Source: Planctomycetota bacterium (GTDB lineage: Bacteria > Planctomycetota > PUPC01 > DSUN01). From it: a stretch of DNA of 64,000 nt. The notes under the pieces were generated by a model. It was not told the DNA's origin, ran no database searches, and was given only the letters and a program-made list of their open reading frames with translations. Below are positions 9,562-15,887 of this stretch, one piece after another. The DNA lies in NCBI GenBank assembly GCA_035384565.1, contig DAOOIT010000005.1:72503-136502 (forward strand), written 5' to 3'. The translations under genes and the position numbers were made by a program. Position 1 is the first letter of the stretch, and the number at the start of each line of letters is the position of its first letter.

Positions 9562-9879
9562 TCAGATTTGGTACTCGGGCGCTTCGTGCAGGTACTCCGC
9601 CTCGGCAAGGAGGCGCCGAATCGCCTCGATGTCCTCCCGGTCCAAGTCGGGCCGCAAGGTGAGGTGGGCGAGAGGATGGACCTTTCGCCCCCAGGTGATG
9701 CGCTCCCAGGCCCGCTCGTGGAAGTAGTAGAGAAGGAAGCGCAGGGTCTGAAAGATGCTCGTGATGCCCAGGGTGTTGCTCCAGTCGCGGGTGAAGGCGT
9801 AGGTGATGAAGAGTTGCATGATGATTCCGATGATTCGCCAACTGACAGACTTGGTCAGGCTGCGGAGTCGGGATTCCAT
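9562..9879 (-). CDS. DUF2061 membrane protein
   Basis: A 105-residue protein beginning MESRLRSLTKSVSWRIIG and followed by hydrophobic stretches (GIIMQLFITYAFT, then TLRFLLYYFHERAW). This is the pattern of the DUF2061 family, two short membrane helices with a conserved HERAW end. DUF2061 proteins are repeatedly found beside or fused to sulfate-assimilation genes, but their function is not established. It is the first structural gene after the Rrf2 regulator and lies 16 nt from cysH. The C-terminal acidic tail (residues about 75-105) is an addition to the core domain. Confidence 0.85.
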   Translation of the reverse strand: MESRLRSLTKSVSWRIIGIIMQLFITYAFTRDWSNTLGITSIFQTLRFLLYYFHERAWERITWGRKVHPLAHLTLRPDLDREDIEAIRRLLAEAEYLHEAPEYQI

Positions 9880-9910
9880 CGGTGCCGCCCTATATGATTA
9901 TCCCGACTGG

Positions 9911-9928
9911 CATAGTCGAGATAGTCTC
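9911..9928 (-). promoter_or_regulatory. candidate Rrf2-regulator operator upstream of the sulfur genes
   Basis: In gene direction this site contains CTATCTCGACTAT. It shares the core ATCTCGA, in the same orientation, with the site overlapping the regulator's own promoter at 10515-10531. It is about 35 nt upstream of the DUF2061 start. On the plus strand it reads as a direct repeat ATAGTC-gag-ATAGTC. No strong -35/-10 pair is seen around it, so a dependent promoter or read-through from the regulator is possible. Confidence 0.45.
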
Positions 9929-10045
9929 CCAAAACAAGACGCGCCCAGCCTGGCTCCCGAGGCACAGCCTCACGTCGCCCACCGTAGCCCAAGACCGTCG
10001 CCCGGCGACGGCCTCGAGGCGTCCCCCGCGCGGTGAGTTGATGCC

Positions 10046-10495
10046 TCAGATCGCATAGCTGGCCACGTACTCCGCGGACCTGCGGGCGTCTTGCTCGACC
10101 AGGCTCTGAAAGGTCGTCTGGTCGTAGACGCCCGAGACGGCTGACCGGACGCGCTCCCACATGGGCAGGAACACGCAACCCCCGTAGAGCGGGCACTCGT
10201 TGTGGCTGCTGCCCATGGCGCACACGACGGGACCGACCGGCCCCTCGATGAAGCGGATCACGTCGCCCACAGCCAGTTCGGCCGGCGGGCGCGCCAGCGC
10301 GTAGCCTCCTCGGCTGCCACGCTGCGAGACCACGAAGCCCGCCTGCTTGAGCTGGTTGAGGATGACCTCGAGGAATCGGGCGGGGATGGCCTGCGCCTCC
10401 GCGATGTCTGCGATGCGCACGGGGCCGGCGCCATAGCGCTTCGAGAGCTCGAAGACGGCACGGACCGCGTACTGGCATTTCTGCGAGACGAACAT
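10046..10495 (-). CDS. Rrf2-family (IscR/CymR-like) transcriptional regulator
   Basis: A 149-residue regulator with the Rrf2 winged helix-turn-helix at the N-terminus (ADIAEAQAIPARFLEVILNQ) and the RGSRGGY wing turn. It has three cysteines, C92, C101 and C107, in the loop (VVCAMGS, ECPLYGGC), the layout that holds a [2Fe-2S] cluster in IscR-type proteins. CymR itself, the Rrf2 cysteine-metabolism repressor, lacks them. The gene heads the sulfur operon. It therefore probably senses Fe-S, redox or cysteine status and controls these genes and itself. ATG at 10495 follows a GGAG. Confidence 0.9.
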   Translation of the reverse strand: MFVSQKCQYAVRAVFELSKRYGAGPVRIADIAEAQAIPARFLEVILNQLKQAGFVVSQRGSRGGYALARPPAELAVGDVIRFIEGPVGPVVCAMGSSHNECPLYGGCVFLPMWERVRSAVSGVYDQTTFQSLVEQDARRSAEYVASYAI

Positions 10496-10514
10496 CGGCG
10501 CTCCATCCTGACTA

Positions 10515-10528
10515 AATCTATCGAGATT
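10515..10528 (-). promoter_or_regulatory. palindromic operator overlapping the regulator -10
   Basis: A perfect 5-bp inverted repeat AATCT-ATCG-AGATT abuts and overlaps the -10 element of the Rrf2 gene, the expected place for an autorepressor site. It contains the ATCTCGA core also found upstream of the DUF2061 gene. Confidence 0.55.
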
Positions 10529-10554
10529 GTATCAACGCTGCACCGCCCTGTCAA
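10526..10554 (-). promoter_or_regulatory. sigma-70-like promoter of the sulfur operon regulator
   Basis: On the minus strand TTGACA (10554-10549) is followed by a 17-nt spacer and TACAAT (10531-10526), a near-consensus promoter. It gives a leader of about 25 nt before the regulator ATG at 10495. Confidence 0.75.
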
Positions 10555-10727
10555 GCTTTTTTTCTGCAAGCCGCTCACGGAGGGTACTTGGGCATCTCAA
10601 GAATGGCTTTTCGAGGTGTTGGCGGTCTCGACTCGACTGGCCTGGTGCGGGGTGCGAGCGTGCCTGCCCTCTCCGGGCTTGGCGGTTCTTGCGGGGGCTC
10701 TGCCGAGTGGCTGGCGGGCGCATTCTG

Positions 10728-10850
10728 CCCATGCTGTATCAATCCTGAGAGGGGGAGAGTGATACAGCATGGGTAGACGGGCGAGAACTGGCGATTCTCG
10801 CGGCTCCGGCCATACTCGCTCACATTGGGGATGAGCAAGTATGGGGGCTG
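10728..10850. repeat. dispersed ~73-nt hairpin repeat (copy 1)
   Basis: A perfect 14-bp inverted repeat (CCCATGCTGTATCA at 10728-10741 and its complement at 10760-10773) encloses an 18-nt GA-rich loop. It is followed by a conserved spacer (GGCGATTCTCGCGG, then TCCGGCCATAC). A second hairpin at 810-844 of this kilobase (CCATACTCGCTCA/TGAGCAAGTATGG) has one mismatch. Related elements lie at 56886-57075 and 63747-63876. The gap from the sulfur regulator to the permease operon (10560-10987) otherwise holds no gene I can support. Confidence 0.8.
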
Positions 10851-10987
10851 GAACGGCCTGAGCGCGTAAAGCATTGCTGCATATGTGGTTATGTGGTGGA
10901 ACCCGCTGGCGGTGGGAGACCCGTCCCGCGCTCCCCGGCAGCGGCCGCGTGGCCTGAGGGGAGCGAGCGCGAGGAGCCAAATCGCGC

Positions 10988-11016
10988 TTGAACCGGGAGG
11001 GGGCTCTCCGTATGAT
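10988..11016 (+). promoter_or_regulatory. promoter of the sugar-permease operon, probably leaderless
   Basis: TTGAAC (10988-10993), 17-nt spacer, TATGAT (11011-11016). The ATG at 11024 begins 8 nt after the -10, about where transcription should start, so the mRNA may have little or no leader. An alternative leadered start at ATG 11012 (after GGAGG) would overlap the -10. Confidence 0.6.
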
Positions 11017-11023
11017 ACGCGCC

Positions 11024-11911
11024 ATGACTCGGAACCAGCGACGCGATCTGCGCAACGGCCTCCTCTTCATCTCGCCCTGGATCGTGGGCTTCTGCGTGTT
11101 CATGGTCTACCCCGTCGCCTCGTCGCTGTACTTCAGCTTCTGCGACTACTCGGTGCTCGAGCGCCCCGTGTGGATCGGCGCCGAGAACTTCACGGAGCTC
11201 GCCCATGACAGCGTGTTCTGGACTTCGCTGGGCAACACCCTCTACTATGCGGTGATCGCCCTGCCGCTGGGGATGATGCTCGCCATCGGGGTGGCGCTGC
11301 TGCTCAACACCAAGGTGCGCGGCATGGCCGTCTACCGCACGATCTTCTTCCTGCCGTCCATCGTGCCCGTGGTGGCGATGGCCATTCTGTGGCTGTGGAT
11401 TCTCAACGGGCGCTACGGCGTGCTGAACTACTCGCTGACGCTTCTGGGCCTCCCGGCAAAGAGCCTGCCCGCGTGGCTCGAGAGCAAGCACTGGGCCATG
11501 CCTGCCCTGATCCTCATGGGCCTCTGGGGGATCGGCCACGCCATGGTCATCTACCTGGCCGGCCTCCAGGACATCCCGGTGCACCTCTACGAGTCGGCGG
11601 AGATTGACGGCGCGAGCTGGTGGCAGAAGACGGTGCACATCACCCTGCCCATGCTCTCCCCCACCATTTACTTCAACCTGATCATGGGCATCATCGGCAC
11701 CTTTCAGATCTTCGCGGCCCCCTACATCATGACCAACGGCGGCCCCGAGCGGGCCACGCACTTCTACACCTTCTATCTGTATAACCTGGCGTTCGAGGAC
11801 CTGCGCATGGGCTACGCCTGCGCGATGGCCTGGATTCTGTTCCTCATCATCCTGGGGCTCACGCTGCTCGCGACCAAGGTCTCGGCGAAGCACGTGCACT
11901 ACGAACGCTGA
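11024..11911 (+). CDS. ABC sugar transporter permease, MalF/UgpA type
   Basis: A 295-residue inner-membrane permease with six predicted helices, starting with the NGLLFISPWIVGFCVFMVYP segment. The cytoplasmic EAA loop reads ESAEIDGASWWQKTVHITLP and would dock the ATPase. It forms a pair with the MalG-type gene 76 nt downstream. No substrate-binding protein or ATPase is encoded nearby, so these must be elsewhere. The substrate is probably an oligosaccharide or glycoside, inferred from the sialidase-like and hydrolase genes downstream. ATG 11012 is a possible earlier start. Confidence 0.9.
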   Translation: MTRNQRRDLRNGLLFISPWIVGFCVFMVYPVASSLYFSFCDYSVLERPVWIGAENFTELAHDSVFWTSLGNTLYYAVIALPLGMMLAIGVALLLNTKVRGMAVYRTIFFLPSIVPVVAMAILWLWILNGRYGVLNYSLTLLGLPAKSLPAWLESKHWAMPALILMGLWGIGHAMVIYLAGLQDIPVHLYESAEIDGASWWQKTVHITLPMLSPTIYFNLIMGIIGTFQIFAAPYIMTNGGPERATHFYTFYLYNLAFEDLRMGYACAMAWILFLIILGLTLLATKVSAKHVHYER

Positions 11912-11986
11912 CGGCGAGCCCTGCGCTCGCCCGGCGGCAGGGCAACCGCCGCCCGTGCCGAAGCGCGGCCGAGTTGGAACTTGCGT

Positions 11987-13189
11987 ATGAAACTCACGAC
12001 GCCCAAGCGCATCGCCATCCACGCCGCCCTCGTCGTGGGGTCGTGCATCTTCATCTTCCCCTTCGTCTGGCTCATCACCACGTCGCTGAAGCCGGTCGAG
12101 CAGATCATGAAGATGCCGCCCGACTGGCTGCCGCGGGCCTACTACGCCCCCGTCGAGGGCCAGCGGCTCAAGGTGGTCAAGGAGCGCGAGATAGGCGAGC
12201 CCTCGCTGATCGTCCACTATGCTGTGGGCGGGACGGCTCCGTCCCGCGTCCTCCTCCCGGCCTCCAAGTACGCCGACGGCAGGGCCGAGGTGGAGGTCCG
12301 CGTGGCCGACCGCACGGAGCTCGTGCGCGTGCCCGCGGTCGTCGAGAAGGAGGTCCCGGGAGGCTGCTGGCTGGTGCGCGAGAAGCTCGAGCGTCTGCCC
12401 CAGGACCCCGGCCCGCCGGCCCGTTGGGACTGCGTCAGCCCCGCCCAGATCGAGGAGAGGATCGAGCCGGCCTGGTGGAACTACCGCGGCGCCATCCGCT
12501 ACACGGGCTACTACGAGGGCTCGTTCCTCGGCCTGAAGTACCGGGTGCCGATGTTCCTCGTCTACCTGCGCAACACCCTCCTCGTGGCCATACTGGGCGT
12601 CATCGGCACCACGCTGTCGAGCGCGCTGGCCGCCTACGGCTTCGCCCGCATCCCGTGGCCGGGGCGCGACAAGGTGTTTCTCGTCGCCCTCTCGACCATG
12701 ATGGTGCCGTTCGCGGTCACGATGGTGCCGCTGTATGGGGTGTTCCGCGCGCTGGGCTGGATCGGCACGCTCAAGCCGTTGTGGGTGCCGGCCTTCTTCG
12801 GCAGCGCCTTCAACATTTTCCTGCTGCGCCAGTTCTTCCGCACGATTCCGCAGGACCTCTCGGAGGCGGCGCGGATTGACGGGTGCAGCGAGTTCGGCAT
12901 CTTCTGGCGCATCATGCTGCCGCTCTCGAAGCCGGCCCTGGCCGTGGTGGCCCTCTTCCACTTCATGTGGGCGTGGAACGACTTCATGGGCCCGCTCATC
13001 TTCCTCACGAAGCAGGAGACGTATACCCTGTCGCTCGGCCTCCAGTTTTACCAGAGCCAGCACGGCGGCTCCGAGTGGCATTTCCTCATGGCCGCCTCCA
13101 CCCTCATGATCCTGCCCATCGTGGTGCTGTTCTTCTTCACCCAGCGCACCTTCATCCAGGGCATCTCGACGACGGGGATGAAGAACTGA
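11987..13189 (+). CDS. ABC sugar transporter permease, MalG type, with large periplasmic insert
   Basis: A 400-residue permease, about 120 residues longer than usual. After the first helix (AALVVGSCIFIFPFVWLITTS) comes a hydrophilic insert of roughly 130 residues (about 45-180). The remaining helices and the EAA loop (SEAARIDGCSEFGIFWRIML) then follow normally. The insert should lie outside the membrane. Part of it, AVGGTAPSR, is encoded by a palindromic repeat element at 12221-12250. The ATG at 11987 follows an in-frame TTG; the ribosome site is weak. It pairs with the upstream MalF-type gene. Confidence 0.9.
   Translation: MKLTTPKRIAIHAALVVGSCIFIFPFVWLITTSLKPVEQIMKMPPDWLPRAYYAPVEGQRLKVVKEREIGEPSLIVHYAVGGTAPSRVLLPASKYADGRAEVEVRVADRTELVRVPAVVEKEVPGGCWLVREKLERLPQDPGPPARWDCVSPAQIEERIEPAWWNYRGAIRYTGYYEGSFLGLKYRVPMFLVYLRNTLLVAILGVIGTTLSSALAAYGFARIPWPGRDKVFLVALSTMMVPFAVTMVPLYGVFRALGWIGTLKPLWVPAFFGSAFNIFLLRQFFRTIPQDLSEAARIDGCSEFGIFWRIMLPLSKPALAVVALFHFMWAWNDFMGPLIFLTKQETYTLSLGLQFYQSQHGGSEWHFLMAASTLMILPIVVLFFFTQRTFIQGISTTGMKN
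12221..12250 (+). repeat. GTGGGCGGG palindromic element inside malG-type gene
   Basis: GCGGGACG (12228-12235) pairs perfectly with CGTCCCGC (12240-12247) around a GCTC loop, preceded by GCTGTGG. It reads in frame as AVGGTAPSR. The same family occurs at 13457, 16143, 18884 and 29645. Confidence 0.75.
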
Positions 13190-13201
13190 GGAGGCCCCGC
13201 A

Positions 13202-14263
13202 ATGCTCCTTGGCCTGCTGTGCGCCGCGGCAGCGGCGATGCCGGCCGCCTCGCCGGCCATCGTGAAGGCGGAGTTCATCTACGACAGGGCCTCGTTCCCC
13301 CAGTGCCACGCCTCGACGATTGCCGAGTCGGGCGGGGGCCTCGTGGCCGCATGGTTCGGGGGCACGGCCGAGGGCCGGCCCGACGTGGGCGTCTGGCTCT
13401 CGCGCCACGACGGCCAGGCCTGGTCGCCGCCGGTCGAGGTCGCCACGGGCGAAGCCGCTGTGGGCGGGGCGTCTCTGCCCCGCGAATCCGCCGAGAAACG
13501 CTTCCCCTGCTGGAACCCCGTGCTCTTCCAGCCCAGGGGCGGGCCGCTGATGCTCTTCTACAAGGTCGGACCGAAGCCCAGCGCCTGGTGGGGCATGGTG
13601 ATGGCGTCCCACGATGGCGGCAAGACGTGGTCGAAGCCGGCGCGTCTGCCCGACGGCATCCTCGGCCCGGTGAAGAACAAGCCGATCCAACTGGCGGACG
13701 GCACGCTCCTGTGCGGCTCGAGCACCGAGGATCAGGGCTGGCGCGTGCACTTCGAGCTTTCACCCGACCTGGGCAAGACCTGGCAGCGGATCGGCCCGGT
13801 CAACGACGGCAAGGCGTTCGGGGCCATTCAGCCCACGCTGCTCACGCACGCCGATGGCCGCATCCAGGCCCTGTGCCGCAGCCGGCAGGGGCGCGTGGTC
13901 GAGGTTGCCTCGTCGGACGGCGGCAAGACGTGGGGCGACATGGCCGCGACCGCGCTGCCCAACCCCAACGCGGGGATTGACGGCGTGACCCTCGCCGACG
14001 GCCGCCACCTGCTCGTCTACAACCACACGCCGCGGGGGCGTTCGCCGCTGAACGTGGCGGTCAGCCGCGACGGCAAGACGTGGCAGGCCGCGCTCGTTCT
14101 CGAAAGCGAGCCGGGCGAGTACTCCTATCCCGCTGTCATCCAGGCCGGCAACGGACTGGTCCACATCACCTACACCTGGAGGCGGCAGCGGGTGCGGCAC
14201 GTCGTCCTCGACCCCGCGAAGTTCGTCCTCCGCGACCTGCCCGACGGCCAGTGGCCGAACTGA
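13202..14263 (+). CDS. secreted sialidase-like BNR-repeat protein
   Basis: A 353-residue six-bladed propeller protein with a signal peptide (MLLGLLCAAAAAMPAASPA). Asp-box (BNR) motifs are visible as SHDGGKTW, SPDLGKTW, SSDGGKTW and SRDGKTW, spaced as in the GH33 exo-sialidase superfamily. Family members cleave terminal sialic acids or related sugars, but many Planctomycete homologues have no tested activity. A strong GAGGAGG precedes the ATG. It lies 12 nt after the permease pair, so it is co-transcribed. Residues about 86-97 (AVGGASLPRES) are encoded by a palindromic repeat element. Confidence 0.85.
   Translation: MLLGLLCAAAAAMPAASPAIVKAEFIYDRASFPQCHASTIAESGGGLVAAWFGGTAEGRPDVGVWLSRHDGQAWSPPVEVATGEAAVGGASLPRESAEKRFPCWNPVLFQPRGGPLMLFYKVGPKPSAWWGMVMASHDGGKTWSKPARLPDGILGPVKNKPIQLADGTLLCGSSTEDQGWRVHFELSPDLGKTWQRIGPVNDGKAFGAIQPTLLTHADGRIQALCRSRQGRVVEVASSDGGKTWGDMAATALPNPNAGIDGVTLADGRHLLVYNHTPRGRSPLNVAVSRDGKTWQAALVLESEPGEYSYPAVIQAGNGLVHITYTWRRQRVRHVVLDPAKFVLRDLPDGQWPN
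13457..13490 (+). repeat. GTGGGCGGG palindromic element inside sialidase-like gene
   Basis: GCGGGGC (13464-13470) pairs with GCCCCGC (13477-13483) around GTCTCT, preceded by GCTGTGG and followed by GAATCC. It is read in the same frame as the malG copy (AVGGASLPR). Confidence 0.75.
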
Positions 14264-14317
14264 ACCCTCTTGCCCCCCTCCCGAGCCCCAATGCCCTCGG
14301 GAGGGGAGAGTTCGCCC

Positions 14318-15790
14318 ATGCACGAGCTGCCGCTCCTTGATGTCGTGGTGCTGCTCGCATATACGGCGGGCGTGGTGGGGCTGGGGTGCTGGTTCGTGCG
14401 GCGGAGCCAGACGACCGACGCCTTCATGGCCGCGGGCCGCCGGCTGCCCGGCTGGGCCGTGGGCCTCTCGATCTTCGGCACCTATGTGAGCAGCATCAGC
14501 TTCCTCGCCCTCCCCGGCAAGGCCTATGCGGCGAACTGGAATCCCTTCGTCTTCAGCCTGTCGCTGCCATTGGCGGCGTGGCTGGGCGTGCGGTTTTTCG
14601 TGCCCTACTACCGCCGCCTCGGCAACGTGTCGGCCTATCACGCCCTCGAGGCCCGCTTCGGCTCCTGGGCGCGCCTCTATGCCGTTGCCTGTTACCTGCT
14701 CACCCAGGTGGTGCGCGTCGGGGCGATCCTGTTCCTCGTTGCCCTGCCCCTCGAACGCCTGCTGGGCTGGGACATGCGGCTCATCGTCCTGGCCACCGGC
14801 GTGCTGGTGACGCTCTACACCCTCCTCGGCGGCATCGAGGCCGTGATCTGGACCGATGTGGTGCAGAGCCTCGTGCTGGGCGCCGGCGCCCTCGCGTGCG
14901 CCCTGCTGCTCACGTTCGACATGCCGCAGGGGCCGGGGCAGCTCTTCGAGATCGCCGCGAAGCACGCGAAGTTCAGCCTCGGCAGCTTCGGGCCGAGCCT
15001 CGCCGAGGCGACGTTCTGGGTCGTGCTCATCTATGGCCTGTTCATGAACCTCCAGAACTTCGGCATTGACCAGAGCTACGTGCAGCGCTACCTCACGGCC
15101 AGGAGCGACCGCGAGGCCCGGAAGTCGCTCTGGCTCGGCGCCTTGCTCTACCTGCCCATCTCGGCGCTGTTCTTCTTCATCGGCACCGCGCTGTTCGCTT
15201 ACTTTCAGGCGCGGCCGGGGCTGCTGCCCGAGGGGCTGAGCGCCGACCGCGTGTTTCCCCACTTCATCGTCGAGGGGCTGCCGCAGGGTTTCACAGGCCT
15301 GCTCATCGCGGCCATCTTCGCCGCCGCGATGAGCTCGGTGGACAGCAGCCTCAACTGCTCGGCCACGCTGACGCTGGCGGACCTCTGGAAGCGCCACGTC
15401 CGCCGCGAAGCGTCCGAGCGCGAGGCGATGTGGGTGTTGCGCATCAGCACCGTGTTCTGGGGCGTGCTGGGCACGAGCATCGCCCTCGCGCTGGCCGTCT
15501 TCCACGCCGACGAGAGCACGCTCGACCTGTGGTGGAAGCTTTCGGGCATCTTCAGCGGCGGCATGCTGGGCCTGTTTCTCCTCGGCCTGATCGCTCGGCG
15601 GGCAGGCAATGCCGCGGCGGCGGCCGGCGTGGCCTGCGGCCTCGCCGTCATCGCTGCCATGACCTTTCTGCGCACTCCGTTCCACACCTTCCTGGTCCCC
15701 GCCTTCGGCGCGACAAGCATCGTCCTTGTCGGCTGCGCTCTGGGCGCGCTCACCCGCGCCGCGCGCGGCGGGGACGGGAGCCGCGCTTGA
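14318..15790 (+). CDS. sodium:solute symporter (SSS family)
   Basis: A 490-residue membrane protein with about 13 helices. The second helix region reads SIFGTYVSSISFLALPGKAYA and the later AAIFAAAMSSVDSSLNCSAT segment matches the conserved sodium-site helices of SSS transporters. These move sugars, sialic acid or other solutes with sodium. I use ATG 14318 with GGAGAG upstream. The 17 residues before it have no family similarity. Given its sialidase-like neighbour, uptake of a released sugar acid is plausible but unproven. Confidence 0.9.
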   Translation: MHELPLLDVVVLLAYTAGVVGLGCWFVRRSQTTDAFMAAGRRLPGWAVGLSIFGTYVSSISFLALPGKAYAANWNPFVFSLSLPLAAWLGVRFFVPYYRRLGNVSAYHALEARFGSWARLYAVACYLLTQVVRVGAILFLVALPLERLLGWDMRLIVLATGVLVTLYTLLGGIEAVIWTDVVQSLVLGAGALACALLLTFDMPQGPGQLFEIAAKHAKFSLGSFGPSLAEATFWVVLIYGLFMNLQNFGIDQSYVQRYLTARSDREARKSLWLGALLYLPISALFFFIGTALFAYFQARPGLLPEGLSADRVFPHFIVEGLPQGFTGLLIAAIFAAAMSSVDSSLNCSATLTLADLWKRHVRREASEREAMWVLRISTVFWGVLGTSIALALAVFHADESTLDLWWKLSGIFSGGMLGLFLLGLIARRAGNAAAAAGVACGLAVIAAMTFLRTPFHTFLVPAFGATSIVLVGCALGALTRAARGGDGSRA

Positions 15791-15887
15791 ACCCCGCGCG
15801 GGGCGCTGGTAGAGTGGCGGGGCGTGGAATGAGCGAGGAGTCTCACGCAGAGGCAGCGGAGGGAGCAGAGGACAGAGAGGATTTGGG

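Noticed and set aside
10742..10759. TPP riboswitch (CTGAGA in the loop of the hairpin repeat)
   Set aside because: The hexamer sits in a simple 14-bp hairpin shared by all copies of a dispersed repeat and not upstream of a thiamine gene; the other conserved TPP elements are missing.
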